In this document: piece after piece, positions 1 to 10,099 of the stretch | How the letters are laid out: each line of letters begins with the position of its first letter | Numbering within the stretch: position 1 is the stretch's first letter | NCBI GenBank assembly: GCA_019459085.1 | Contig: JAIBEW010000004.1 | Coordinates: 1 to 64,000 of the forward strand | DNA length: 64,000 nt | From: Kaistella sp. | GTDB taxonomy: Bacteria; Bacteroidota; Bacteroidia; Flavobacteriales; Weeksellaceae | Direction of reading: 5' to 3' | Program-made: the position numbers and the translations under genes | The notes under the pieces: model-generated | What the model was told of the DNA's origin: nothing | The model's database searches: none | Seen by the model: only the letters and a program-made list of their open reading frames with translations

Positions 1-57
1 GTGGCCTTCCGCCCCGCAAAACAAATCCTCACCGCGCTTAACACAGCTATTTTAAAA

Positions 58-97
58 AATAAAAAAAAAAAAACGCGGCTCTTTTCGGAGCCGCTTC
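58..97 (-). terminator. Rho-independent terminator of the T9SS protein gene
   Basis: GCGGCTC-TTTTC-GGAGCCGC hairpin followed on the - strand by a long T run (A run at 57-73 on +). Confidence 0.7.
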
Positions 98-114
98 CCT
101 TTAAATTATTCAGC

Positions 115-1041
115 CTATTTCTTAAGGATTTTCTGAGAAACCGGAGTTCCCTCTACCATTCCTGTAACAATGTACATTCCGTTCTGTAAATCAGATACGT
201 TCAGGTTTTTGTTTGCAGAAACCGAAGCAGATTTCACAACCTGTCCGTTCATGTTATACACTTTTACGTCAGATTTTGCTCCGAAGTTGATCTCGTCGTT
301 TACCATGGTGTTTCTAACGAAGTTAGAGTTAAGGTTAGAAACGTCTGAAACACCAAGAACTGCTGTTGGAGCGAAAGTGGTCACGATTACATTATCAATG
401 GTGACATTTCCGGTGCTCGTTCCTTGTCTTAAAGCGACAGATGCAATAGTGGGTGTTGTATTTGTTCCGGTTGCATTAGTCAACAAAGGCTGTGAACCAA
501 TAAGCAAAGTTGCAGTCTGAGTCATGGCAATATTATTCACAATATAAGAAACAACCACATTGGTAGCAGTACCATAAGGAATTTCTACTGTAGAATAAGT
601 AGGTGTTACTGTTCCACCACTGTTATTAAGAACGCCCAAAATATAGCCCGTTGTTCCTGACTTTACATATACTCTTGCAGGCAATGATGTTACCGGGGTT
701 CCAGCTGTTCCTCCCAAAGACATAAAGTAATCCCCTGTAGTGGAAAGACCAGTGCTGTTTAAGACATTAACAGTTGCAGAATAAGTTACCTGATTAATCA
801 ATGTTGGAGATAAAGTATAAACATTAGCCAAAGCCTTGTTTACGTCTTCAGTATTTCCCGATACCAAATTCGCGACACCTGCGGCCGCCTGTAGTTGTCC
901 TGGGGTTGTCCCACTGTGAGTAACCCACCCGTTTGCATTCAAAGCACCCGTGTAATTAAAGAGATCAGTAGCTTCTACTGTTTGTGCATAAGCTCCAAGC
1001 GAAAGCATTGAAACTGCAATTAAAGAATAAAGTTTTTTCAT
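115..1041 (-). CDS. T9SS type A sorting domain-containing secreted protein
   Basis: Signal peptide MKKLYSLIAVSMLSLGAYAQ; C-terminal KVYNMNGQVVKS...LQNGMYIVTGMVEGTPVSQKILKK typical of type A CTD. Confidence 0.85.
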   Translation of the reverse strand: MKKLYSLIAVSMLSLGAYAQTVEATDLFNYTGALNANGWVTHSGTTPGQLQAAAGVANLVSGNTEDVNKALANVYTLSPTLINQVTYSATVNVLNSTGLSTTGDYFMSLGGTAGTPVTSLPARVYVKSGTTGYILGVLNNSGGTVTPTYSTVEIPYGTATNVVVSYIVNNIAMTQTATLLIGSQPLLTNATGTNTTPTIASVALRQGTSTGNVTIDNVIVTTFAPTAVLGVSDVSNLNSNFVRNTMVNDEINFGAKSDVKVYNMNGQVVKSASVSANKNLNVSDLQNGMYIVTGMVEGTPVSQKILKK

Positions 1042-1196
1042 TTGAATAGGTTTTAATTGTTAATATTTAGTGTTGCGAAATTACAATTTTATGATGAAAC
1101 TAAAAATTTCTTATTTTAATTTTATGTTAAGTTACAGCTCACAATTTCAGACCGATATTTTCGTTACTTTTACACAAAGCTTTGGCGGGGATTCTG

Positions 1197-4100
1197 GTGA
1201 AAAAACTATTTCTATTTTTGGCGTTCTGTTTTGGGTTAAATTCATTTAACGCGCAAATCTTCACCTGGAAAAATCCGAACCTTCCCGAAGACAGCATCAA
1301 AAAAGATTCCATTCTTGCTTCAAAGATAGAACAGGATGTTTTCACTAAAGATACGCTTGATTTCATTAAAACCCAAAACCGTATGGTGGTAGATGAGGCG
1401 GTGCTGATGAAAAACAGCCGTTCCACTTATCTAGGCGACCTTAATTCGAAAGGTTCCATCATCCGCGGAATTACGTTTGGAAACAGCCAGGGTTCCTCGG
1501 TTCAGAGTTCGATGGATCTTCAGATTTCCGGAAAACTTTCAAAAGATGTCTCGGTTCTGGCCAGTATTTCCGATCATAATTTGCCCATTCAGGCCGACGG
1601 GTATACCCAGACCCTTGAAGAATTTGATAAAATCTACATGCAGCTTAATCTTAAAGATCACTCCATTCTCAGAGCCGGTCATATTGATCTGGTCGATGAA
1701 AAAACATATTTCGGGCGTTATCAAAGGAGAAGCATGGGTCTGGAATTCGAGACGAAGCTTGGAAAAGAGAACAAAACTTTTGCAGATCTTTCCCTGGGAA
1801 TTGCAAGAAGCGAATTCCACCGCGTGAGATTTCAGGGTGTTGAAGGCAATCAGGGGCCTTACCGGCTGAACGGAAAGAACGGCGAGCAGTTCATCACCAT
1901 TATTTCCGGCTCCGAACAGGTCTTCATCGACGGGATTCTGATGACAAGAGGCGAAAACCAGGACTATGTCATCAACTACAACACCGGGGAAATTACTTTT
2001 ACAAGCTTCCGGCCTATCTTCCAGCAGAACTTCATTACGATTTCTTATAATTACACGAACCGAAATTATTCCCGCTATTTGGTAACAGGCGGCGTGCAGC
2101 ATGAAAGGGAAAAACTGCGCGTCGGCATCAATTGGTTTCTAGAAAACGACAATAAAAACGCACCGCTCGCCTTAAACCTCAGCAAAGAAGACGAACAGAT
2201 CCTGGCTGATGCAGGAAACAATCCCGATCTGATGTATGCGCCTTCCGGAGTGGTGACGGAATATGATGTAAATAAAATCCTGTATCAACTGATCCAGAAT
2301 CCAAGTGGGAATTACTATGAATTTTCTGCAGATGAGACCTTAACGCTTTATCAGGTGGCTTTTACGTATTTCGGGACCAGCCGCGGAGATTATATTCTGA
2401 AACAGACGACAAACAACGGACGGGTTTTCGAATATGTCGGCTTTAATATGGGTGAGTATAAGGCAGTTCGTAAGCTGCCTTCGCCGCAGAAATCGCAGGT
2501 TTTGTCCTTTAATTCAGAATATCTGCTGAAGGACGGTAAAATAGGAACCGATTTTTCCTTCAGCAACTACGATGTGAATTTATTTTCTTCTCAGGACTCG
2601 AATGAAAACACCGGATATGCCGGAAGGGTTTTCGGCCGCAAAACCTTTACAAAGAACGACTGGAAAGGAACACCAAGCTTCGAATATCAGCACATCAGCA
2701 GCCGTTTTCACATTCTGGACCGCATCAATGATGTGGAATTCTCGCGCGACTTCAATCTGCAGCAGGAATTCAACCAGAAAACGCAGGACCGGTTTATCTT
2801 CAGCTTCCTGAACCAATGGAAAAACCAGTCGTTCCTGAATTATACCTTAAATTATCTCGATGAAAAAGATTCTTACAAAGGCATTAAAAATGACCTGAAC
2901 CTTTTTATGATCAAAGGCAAGTTCAGCAATAAAGCCAACTTATCTTATCTTGATACGAAAGCCACGTTTCAGAACACAAAATTCATCCGAGCCAATGCTT
3001 CTACGGAATATTTACAGAAAAAAGGAAGCTGGACGGTCGGCGGCCTCATGGAACACAATGAGAAATATTTCAACGAAACGCAACAGCTGGATGTGACGAG
3101 TTTCAGCTGGAAAGAAGCTTTTCTTCAGAAAAAAATCGGTGATTCCGCAAGAACGAAACTGTTGACCAAAATCTATTACCGCGACAACGATTCGGTGCGC
3201 GACAACCGTTTGAGCGACATGAACCGCATCCTCGGATTCATGGCCGAAAGCCAGATCATTAAAACAGAAAAAACCACGCTGAATGCCCTGGTTCATTACC
3301 GAAAATTCTATTATCAGAACCAGTTGCTTTCGGAAAACCTGAACAATGATTTCGTGGTTGGAAACATTCTCTATCATCAACAGCTTTTCCGGAACGGAAT
3401 GCGTCTTCAGGCTTTTTATGAACTCGGAAACGGCCAGGAAGCGCAGCGGGAATTCCAGTATATTAAAGTGACCGACGCGCAGGGAATTTATAAATGGACC
3501 GATTATAACGGCGACGGTGTTCAGCAGCTCGATGAATTTGAAATTGCCGAATATGCCGATCTCGCTCAATACATCAGGATTTACACGAACACCGTGAATT
3601 ACATTCCGTCGAATAAAAACAAACTTCAGGTGGCTTTGTTTGTGAATCCGTCGCTGATTCTCAACTCCGAAAACCAGTTTCTGAAGCGGTGGAACTTCAA
3701 CCTTTCCCTGAATGCACAGAACTCATTCTTTAAAAAAGACAGAGTCCTTATCCTGAATCCTTTCGAAAAAAACGAAGAACAGATCCTGAAAAACCAGAAC
3801 TTCCTGGCTTCTGCGCAGTTTAATCCGACCGACAAATCGGGCTGGAACGGGAATTACCGTTTTGTGTCGAACGATAACCTCATCAATGCCAATTTCAGTA
3901 TCGAAGAGCGAAACAATACTTCCAATTACCTGAATATCGGCTACTGGTTCAGCAAAGATTTCCGCGCCGACTGGGAAAACTCGGTACAGAATATCCGGAA
4001 CTCTTCCCAACTCTTCGATTCCAGAGATTATACTTTGAATAATTTTGAAACGCAGCCAAAGGCGACTTACAAATTCACTGATGCGATTCAGTCGGAACTT

Positions 4101-4427
4101 TCTGCCGCGTACCGCGAAAAAGACCGGTTAGACGGCGAAGAACACCTCAAAACCATTGACCTTACCGGAACGCTGCAGTGGGAAAGGAAAAAAACATCGA
4201 TCCGTGCCAACTTTTCCTTCATCAATAATGATTTTACCGGCAATAATTTTTCGATTGTAGGAAATCAGATGCTCGACGGTTTGAAACCCGGGAAAAACCA
4301 GGTCTGGAGTCTGTTTTTTCAGCAGACGCTGAACTCATTTATTCAGCTGAATATCAATTACGAAGGCAGAAATTCCGGCGACCGCACGATTCATATCGGA
4401 AGCATGCAGGTGAAGGCGAGTTTTTAG
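1197..4427 (+). CDS. Large outer-membrane beta-barrel-like protein of unknown function
   Basis: ORF 1182-4427; the better start is GTG at 1197 giving signal peptide MKKLFLFLAFCFGLNSFNAQ; many alternating aromatic beta strands, C-terminal ...MQVKASF. Confidence 0.7.
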   Translation: MKKLFLFLAFCFGLNSFNAQIFTWKNPNLPEDSIKKDSILASKIEQDVFTKDTLDFIKTQNRMVVDEAVLMKNSRSTYLGDLNSKGSIIRGITFGNSQGSSVQSSMDLQISGKLSKDVSVLASISDHNLPIQADGYTQTLEEFDKIYMQLNLKDHSILRAGHIDLVDEKTYFGRYQRRSMGLEFETKLGKENKTFADLSLGIARSEFHRVRFQGVEGNQGPYRLNGKNGEQFITIISGSEQVFIDGILMTRGENQDYVINYNTGEITFTSFRPIFQQNFITISYNYTNRNYSRYLVTGGVQHEREKLRVGINWFLENDNKNAPLALNLSKEDEQILADAGNNPDLMYAPSGVVTEYDVNKILYQLIQNPSGNYYEFSADETLTLYQVAFTYFGTSRGDYILKQTTNNGRVFEYVGFNMGEYKAVRKLPSPQKSQVLSFNSEYLLKDGKIGTDFSFSNYDVNLFSSQDSNENTGYAGRVFGRKTFTKNDWKGTPSFEYQHISSRFHILDRINDVEFSRDFNLQQEFNQKTQDRFIFSFLNQWKNQSFLNYTLNYLDEKDSYKGIKNDLNLFMIKGKFSNKANLSYLDTKATFQNTKFIRANASTEYLQKKGSWTVGGLMEHNEKYFNETQQLDVTSFSWKEAFLQKKIGDSARTKLLTKIYYRDNDSVRDNRLSDMNRILGFMAESQIIKTEKTTLNALVHYRKFYYQNQLLSENLNNDFVVGNILYHQQLFRNGMRLQAFYELGNGQEAQREFQYIKVTDAQGIYKWTDYNGDGVQQLDEFEIAEYADLAQYIRIYTNTVNYIPSNKNKLQVALFVNPSLILNSENQFLKRWNFNLSLNAQNSFFKKDRVLILNPFEKNEEQILKNQNFLASAQFNPTDKSGWNGNYRFVSNDNLINANFSIEERNNTSNYLNIGYWFSKDFRADWENSVQNIRNSSQLFDSRDYTLNNFETQPKATYKFTDAIQSELSAAYREKDRLDGEEHLKTIDLTGTLQWERKKTSIRANFSFINNDFTGNNFSIVGNQMLDGLKPGKNQVWSLFFQQTLNSFIQLNINYEGRNSGDRTIHIGSMQVKASF

Positions 4428-4472
4428 GAGGAGTTGAGGCGTTAAGTTGTGGAGGTGTTAAGGCGTGTAAAA
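4425..4472 (+). repeat. Degenerate period-8 tandem array (TAGGAGGA GTTGAGGC GTTAAGTT GTGGAGGT GTTAAGGC GTGTAAAA)
   Basis: Read directly; phase 8 kept over 6 units starting at the upstream stop codon. Confidence 0.75.
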
Positions 4473-4501
4473 AATGAGGTATTAACTTAACACGAGATAT
4501 T

Positions 4502-4873
4502 ATGCATACTTATTCATTTGAAAAACTGGAGGTTTGGCAAAATGCGAGAGTTTTGGTGAAAGAAATTTATATCGTCAGCAGAAGTTTTCCCGAACAGGAG
4601 AAATTTGGCATTACCAATCAACTCAGAAGATCTGCTACAAGCATCGCGGCAAATATTGCTGAAGGAGTTACACGAAATACCGTAAAAGAAAAATCGAGAT
4701 TCATCAATATCGCATACAGCACCACCATTGAAGTTATCAATTTTCTCATTTTAGCCCGCGATTTAGAATTTATAACGGCGGAAGAATATATTCAGTTAAG
4801 AGAAAAAACAGAAAAAATCACGAACCAACTTAATGCTTTTTACAACTCCCTCCAAAAACAACTCCCCGGTTAA
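4502..4873 (+). CDS. Four helix bundle protein (23S rRNA intervening-sequence protein family, TIGR02436-like)
   Basis: YSFEKLEVWQNARVLVKEIY...FPEQEKFGITNQLRRSATSIAANIAEG hallmark of the family. Confidence 0.9.
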   Translation: MHTYSFEKLEVWQNARVLVKEIYIVSRSFPEQEKFGITNQLRRSATSIAANIAEGVTRNTVKEKSRFINIAYSTTIEVINFLILARDLEFITAEEYIQLREKTEKITNQLNAFYNSLQKQLPG

Positions 4874-4948
4874 CGACTCATCAATTGTACGCCTAATAAC
4901 TTAACGACTGTACAACTCCACAACTCCACAACTTTACATCTCCACCAC
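4870..4948 (+). repeat. Degenerate period-8 tandem array on the 3' side of the four-helix-bundle gene (TTAACGAC TGTACAAC TCCACAAC TCCACAAC TTTACATC TCCACCAC core)
   Basis: Read directly; the reverse complement of units (GTTGTGGA, GTCGTTAA) resembles the left array, so the arrays are approximately inverted. Confidence 0.75.
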
Positions 4949-4963
4949 TTCCCGGAATTTCCG

Positions 4964-4971
4964 TAATTTTG
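4964..4971 (+). promoter_or_regulatory. Bacteroidota -7 element TAATTTTG upstream of dusB
   Basis: TAnnTTTG match 6 nt before the ATG. Confidence 0.5.
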
Positions 4972-4976
4972 CACCC

Positions 4977-5969
4977 ATGATTAAAATCGGTAATATAGAA
5001 CTCCCGGATTTCCCTTTGCTTTTGGCGCCAATGGAAGATGTTTCGGATCCGCCTTTCCGCCGTCTCTGCAAAATGCACGGCGCAGATATGATGTATTCTG
5101 AATTCATCTCCTCTGAAGGTTTGATTCGCGATGCCATGAAAAGCCTGAAAAAACTGGATATTTTCGATTACGAAAGACCGGTCGGAATCCAGATTTTTGG
5201 AGGCGATGAAGAAGCGATGGCGCTTTCAGCCAAAATTGTGGAAACCGTGAATCCCGATCTGGTGGACATTAATTTTGGTTGTCCGGTGAAAAAAGTGGTC
5301 TGCAAAGGAGCCGGAGCCGGCGTTTTAAAAGATATCGACCTCATGATCCGGCTGACGAAAGCTGTTGTAAATTCCACACATTTGCCTGTGACCGTAAAAA
5401 CACGTCTTGGTTGGGACACCGAAACCATCAACATTATGGAAGTGGCCGAAAGACTTCAGGAGACTGGCATCAAAGCCTTAACCATCCACGCCAGAACGCG
5501 CTCCCAAATGTACAAAGGTGAAGCAGACTGGGATTATATCTCAAAAGTAAAAAATAATCCGAATATTGAAATTCCTATTTTCGGAAACGGTGATGTGGAT
5601 TCTGCCGAAAAAGCATTGGAATACAGAACAAAATACGACTGCGACGGTATAATGATCGGCCGCGGCGCGATTGGTTATCCATGGATTTTCAATGAAATCA
5701 AACATTTTTTTGCAACGGGCGAACATTTGCCTGAGCCCACCATTGAAGACCGACTTCTGGCGGTTCGGCAGCACGCGGAATGGAGTACCGAATGGAAAGG
5801 TGAAAGACTGGGTTTGATTGAAATGCGTCAGCATTACAGTAATTATTTCCGCGGAATTCCGCATTTTAAGGATTTCCGAAGAAAATTTCTGGAAGTTTTT
5901 ACGCTGGAAGAAATGGATGGCGTGATTGCGGAGGCCAGCAACTTTTATAAGGAACATCAGTTTTCATAA
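4977..5969 (+). CDS. dusB: tRNA dihydrouridine synthase DusB
   Basis: LLAPMEDVSDPPFRRLCK, DINFGCPVKKVVCKGAGAG, TIHARTRSQMYKGEADW, GRGAIGYPWIF. Confidence 0.95.
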   Translation: MIKIGNIELPDFPLLLAPMEDVSDPPFRRLCKMHGADMMYSEFISSEGLIRDAMKSLKKLDIFDYERPVGIQIFGGDEEAMALSAKIVETVNPDLVDINFGCPVKKVVCKGAGAGVLKDIDLMIRLTKAVVNSTHLPVTVKTRLGWDTETINIMEVAERLQETGIKALTIHARTRSQMYKGEADWDYISKVKNNPNIEIPIFGNGDVDSAEKALEYRTKYDCDGIMIGRGAIGYPWIFNEIKHFFATGEHLPEPTIEDRLLAVRQHAEWSTEWKGERLGLIEMRQHYSNYFRGIPHFKDFRRKFLEVFTLEEMDGVIAEASNFYKEHQFS

Positions 5970-5971
5970 AT

Positions 5972-6000
5972 AAAAAACCACGTTCAGCAACGTGGTTTTT
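5972..6000. terminator. Bidirectional terminator between dusB and the aldehyde dehydrogenase gene
   Basis: AAAACCACGTT-CAGC-AACGTGGTTTTT. Confidence 0.8.
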
Positions 6001-6019
6001 CAATTTATTATCTTAAAAT

Positions 6020-8425
6020 TTAAGCTCCGTACGGAATCCAAATGTTCTTAATTTCTGTAGCGTGACGAAGAAAAACTTCGCCTTCACCCTGAGCAACATC
6101 CAGCCAGTTCCGGTATTTTCCGAAATTCACCCAAGAACGTTTCATCGAATCGGTTGAGAGAATTTCAATGTTTTTACTGCCTTCTTTCGAGCCGAAATAC
6201 CAGATTCCGTCTACATTGTAATGTTTTGCCAGTTCTTTTGCCAGTTCTTCTTTCGGACCGGTGACAATATTCACCGTTCCGCCCGGAACATCAGAGGTTT
6301 CCAAGATCTGATAAAAATCCGTCGCCGAAAAAGGATGCTTTTCTGAAGGAATCACCACCACTTTATTGCCCGTCGCAATTGCCGGAATTACCGTAGAAAT
6401 AAATCCTAAAAGCGGGTTTTCATCCGGACAGATGATTCCCATCACGCCGACCGCTTCCGGCATCGCCAAGGTGACCATACGCTGAACGGTGGAATGTGCA
6501 GCGCCGTCGTATTTATCGGCATAAGCAGCATACGTGTAAATCCTTTCGATTGATTTTTCCACTTCTTCCTGCGCTGATTCCAGACTTTGGTTCGTCATTT
6601 CCACGATTCTCTCCGCAAATTCTTCTGCACGAATGGCCAAATTTTCAGCGATATAATACAGCACCTGAGCTCTCGCATGACCGGTCATTCCGCCCCAGGA
6701 TTTTTCGGCATGGGCTGCTTCAACGGCATTCCTGATGTCTTTTCGGTTTCCTTCGGACACTTCACCGATGTATTCACCAAAAGCATTCATAATTTCAGTG
6801 CTGTAACCGCCATCCGGTCTCGCCTGTTTCCCGCCGATGTACATTTTCGTCGTTCTGTCGATGTCGGCTAAGCTGTTTTTATCTCTTTTATTCCGTTTGC
6901 TGTCGGAATTTGATTTTTTAACCTTCTGAAGAATAGGTTCAGACGAAAATTCATCTTCCATTTTCGGTTTTATGTATTCATACAAACCTTCTTTCCCGCC
7001 TTCCCTACCGAAACCGGATTCGCGGTAACCGCCAAATCCGGAAGCAGCATCGAACTGGTTCGTACAGTTGATCCAGACACTTCCTGCTTTTACTTTTGGC
7101 GCAATATCAAGCGCAAGGTTAATATTTTCGGTCCAGATGCTTGCCGCCAATCCGTATCGGGAATTGTTTGCCAAAGCCACGGCTTCGTTATGCGAACGGA
7201 ACGTCATCGCCACGAGAACAGGCCCGAAAATTTCTTCCTGCGCAATCGTGGAACTTGTAGAAACATCGGTAAATAAAGTCGGCGGATAGAACCAACCATT
7301 TTTGGGTACCGCATTTTTAGTCTGATACATCGCACATCCTTCTTTCACGCCCAATTTTACCATTTCATCAATGGTTTTAAACTGTTCTTTGGAAACGATG
7401 GCACCCATGTCAACGGTTTTATCCAGAGGATCGCCCAGTCTGAGGGTTTCCATTCTTGCTCTTAATTTTTTATAAAATTTCTCAGCAACACTTTCCTGCA
7501 CGAGAAGCCGCGAACCTGCACAGCACACCTGACCCTGATTGAACCAGATCGCATCGACGATTCCTTCCACTGCTGAATCAAGATCAGCATCTTCAAAAAC
7601 GATGAACGGTGATTTTCCGCCCAGTTCGAGTGATATTTTTTTGCCTGAACCGGCAATCTGCCTTCTTAAAATCTTACCAACATCCGTAGAACCGGTAAAA
7701 GCTACTTTCTGAATATCCTGATGCCCCACTAAAGCAGCACCGGCAACAGAACCGCGACCGGTAATGATGTTCACAACGCCTTTCGGAAGTCCGACTTTTT
7801 CACAGATTTCTGCGAAGAGCAAAGCCGTAAGCGAAGTGAGTTCTGCAGGTTTCAGCACGACGGTATTTCCCATCGCCAAAGCCGGGGCCACTTTCCAGGA
7901 AAGCATCATTAAAGGGAAATTCCACGGCACAATCTGTGCGATGACACCGACTTCCTTATAATCTCTGAATTCGGTTTCCATGAGTTTTGCCCAGCCTGCG
8001 TGATGGTAAAAATGTCTTGCGACAATCGGAATGTCGATATCACGTGTTTCGCGGATCGGTTTTCCGTTGTCCAAAGTTTCCAGAACTGCAAAAAGACGGG
8101 AGTTTTTCTGAATCTGTCTCGCTATTGCGTACAGATATTTCGCCCGCTCAAAACCGCTGAGTCCTGACCATTCCGCCAGTGCTTTGTTCGCGGCTTTCAC
8201 CGCTTTGTCAACATCTTTTTCATCCGCTTCAGCGATTTTAGCCAAAAATTCTTTGTTGGATGGGTTGTGCGTATCGGCATATTTTTTGGAATTCGGTTTT
8301 ACCCATTCTCCGCCGATAAAAAGGTCAAAACTTCTTTGATGATTTTCTAAAAATTCAACCGCGGGAGCAGCTGTTTCAGGAGCAGGACCGTAAACCATGG
8401 TGTCGTATATTTCTTTGATTTCCAT
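6020..8425 (-). CDS. Aldehyde dehydrogenase family protein with two ALDH modules (ALDH16-like)
   Basis: N-terminal module has LELGGKSP and FNQGQVCCAG catalytic Cys; C-terminal ~290 aa is a second ALDH-like module without these motifs. Confidence 0.85.
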   Translation of the reverse strand: MEIKEIYDTMVYGPAPETAAPAVEFLENHQRSFDLFIGGEWVKPNSKKYADTHNPSNKEFLAKIAEADEKDVDKAVKAANKALAEWSGLSGFERAKYLYAIARQIQKNSRLFAVLETLDNGKPIRETRDIDIPIVARHFYHHAGWAKLMETEFRDYKEVGVIAQIVPWNFPLMMLSWKVAPALAMGNTVVLKPAELTSLTALLFAEICEKVGLPKGVVNIITGRGSVAGAALVGHQDIQKVAFTGSTDVGKILRRQIAGSGKKISLELGGKSPFIVFEDADLDSAVEGIVDAIWFNQGQVCCAGSRLLVQESVAEKFYKKLRARMETLRLGDPLDKTVDMGAIVSKEQFKTIDEMVKLGVKEGCAMYQTKNAVPKNGWFYPPTLFTDVSTSSTIAQEEIFGPVLVAMTFRSHNEAVALANNSRYGLAASIWTENINLALDIAPKVKAGSVWINCTNQFDAASGFGGYRESGFGREGGKEGLYEYIKPKMEDEFSSEPILQKVKKSNSDSKRNKRDKNSLADIDRTTKMYIGGKQARPDGGYSTEIMNAFGEYIGEVSEGNRKDIRNAVEAAHAEKSWGGMTGHARAQVLYYIAENLAIRAEEFAERIVEMTNQSLESAQEEVEKSIERIYTYAAYADKYDGAAHSTVQRMVTLAMPEAVGVMGIICPDENPLLGFISTVIPAIATGNKVVVIPSEKHPFSATDFYQILETSDVPGGTVNIVTGPKEELAKELAKHYNVDGIWYFGSKEGSKNIEILSTDSMKRSWVNFGKYRNWLDVAQGEGEVFLRHATEIKNIWIPYGA

Positions 8426-8478
8426 TTTTGATGTGATTGATGAGTTGTTGTGATAATTTGACTGTTCAAATTAAAAAA

Positions 8479-9483
8479 TTACGCCATCGGATGTCGGAAT
8501 CCTGCGCTGTAGCTTCCCGTTACGTAATGTTCAAGCTGACGCTCAATATCGCCCAGCAGCGAACTCGCGCCAAACCGGAACAGTTCCGGCGTGAGCCATT
8601 CGTCGCCCAGTTCTTCCTTGATTAAAATCAAATAATCCAGCGCCTGTTTTGCCTTCTGAATCCCGCCTGCAGGTTTATAGCCAATTTTCACACCGGTTAA
8701 TTCGTAATATTCCCTGATGCAGCGAATCATCACAAGACTTACCGCTAAAGTCGCATTCACAGACTCTTTTCCGGTGGAGGTTTTGATAAAATCTGAACCC
8801 GCCATCATGGCGACCCATGAAGCTTTTGCTACTTTTGTATAAATAGGAATTTCGCCGGTGGCCAGAATGGTTTTCATATGGGCATCACCACAGGCTTCGC
8901 GGCAGAGTTTGATTTCATTGTACAGTTCTTTCCATTTCGATTCCAGAACCAGGTCGCGGGAAATGACGATATCGATTTCTGAAGCTCCTGCAGCAACGGA
9001 TTTCTTAATTTCCGAAACTTTTTCTTCCATCGAAATCTTACCGGCAGGAAATCCGGTTGAAACGGCAGCAATAGGAATATCAGTTCCTTTCAGAGCTTCT
9101 TTCGCAAATGGAATCAGGTTGTGATAAACGCAAACCGCACCGGTAGTAAGTCCGGCGTTCAGCATTCCCAGTTTTTCGAGAAGGTCATAACGCACAGGAT
9201 TTTTGGCTTTTTCGCAGAGCCGCAGCACGTTTCCGCGGGTATCGTCTCCTGCAAGTGTGGTAAGGTCGATCATGGAAATGGCTTTCAGAAGCCAGGCTGC
9301 CTGAAATTCCTTTTTCACGCTCCGCCTTCCACTCAAAGTATTTACCCGTCTTTCAACCGCGCTTGTGTTGATATTAATTCCGTCAAAATATTTTGTATTG
9401 AAGGGCAAACCTTCGTTTCTTCCTGCATCGGTATGCTGAGGAGATTCTGTATTAATTTTTTCCAATATTTTTTCCATCATCAT
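8479..9483 (-). CDS. deoC: Deoxyribose-phosphate aldolase
   Basis: MIDLTTLAGDDT, VCVYHNLIPFAKEAL, FIKTSTGK, IGYKPAGGIQ. Confidence 0.93.
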   Translation of the reverse strand: MMMEKILEKINTESPQHTDAGRNEGLPFNTKYFDGININTSAVERRVNTLSGRRSVKKEFQAAWLLKAISMIDLTTLAGDDTRGNVLRLCEKAKNPVRYDLLEKLGMLNAGLTTGAVCVYHNLIPFAKEALKGTDIPIAAVSTGFPAGKISMEEKVSEIKKSVAAGASEIDIVISRDLVLESKWKELYNEIKLCREACGDAHMKTILATGEIPIYTKVAKASWVAMMAGSDFIKTSTGKESVNATLAVSLVMIRCIREYYELTGVKIGYKPAGGIQKAKQALDYLILIKEELGDEWLTPELFRFGASSLLGDIERQLEHYVTGSYSAGFRHPMA

Positions 9484-9619
9484 AAAATTTGATTTTTTAG
9501 TGATCCAGGAATGTAAATTTAACTAATTATCCGCTAATCAGAACCTCGTTTCCAGAAAAAGAAAGACAAAAAAAATACATTTCAGCAGAAATGTATTTAA
9601 TAATGATATTTGAAACCAA

Positions 9620-10099
9620 TCAGACTTTCAATTGCCTGCAGATACTCTGTTCCAGGGAAATAAAAGTTTCGGTTCGGGTGACTCCCTTCAGTTTCTGGAG
9701 TTTGCTGAGAATTTCCATAAGATGGTCATTATCGCGGCACAAAACCTTTAGAAAAGCGGTATAATTACCGGTGGTATAATGCGCTTCCACTACTTCGTTC
9801 ACCTCCTTAAGTGCTTTAATTGCATTGCGGTAATCACTGGGCTGATCAAGAAAAACGCCGATGTAGGAAACTACTTTATAGCCGATTTTCCGCGGATTTA
9901 GAAATGAAATCGAATTTTCGATAACGCCGGCTTGTTCCAGTTTTTTAATTCTCTGATGGACTGCCGTGGTTGAAATTCCGACGTTCTGCGAAATATGCGC
10001 CAACGATGTTTTGGCATTATCCATGAGCATATAAATAATCTGTTTATCTACCGTATCAAGATGATAACCTGTATGATTAGCACTTTTCATATTATTCAT
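9620..10099 (-). CDS. Lrp/AsnC family transcriptional regulator
   Basis: N-terminal HTH (VDKQIIYMLMDNAKTSLAHISQNVGISTTAVHQRIKKLEQAGVI) plus RAM/AsnC domain. Confidence 0.93.
   Translation of the reverse strand: MNNMKSANHTGYHLDTVDKQIIYMLMDNAKTSLAHISQNVGISTTAVHQRIKKLEQAGVIENSISFLNPRKIGYKVVSYIGVFLDQPSDYRNAIKALKEVNEVVEAHYTTGNYTAFLKVLCRDNDHLMEILSKLQKLKGVTRTETFISLEQSICRQLKV

Noticed and set aside
1539-2102. 187-aa - strand ORF antisense to the large outer membrane protein
   Set aside because: Shadow ORF within a long coding gene, no family signal
4502-4873. Four-helix-bundle gene as part of a 23S rRNA intervening sequence or DGR
   Set aside because: No rRNA, reverse transcriptase or template/variable repeat pair in the window; kept as a stand-alone module
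8453-8474. Hairpin AATTTGA-CTGT-TCAAATT between deoC and the aldehyde dehydrogenase gene as a regulatory element
   Set aside because: Short AT-rich palindrome, not distinguishable from background in this genome
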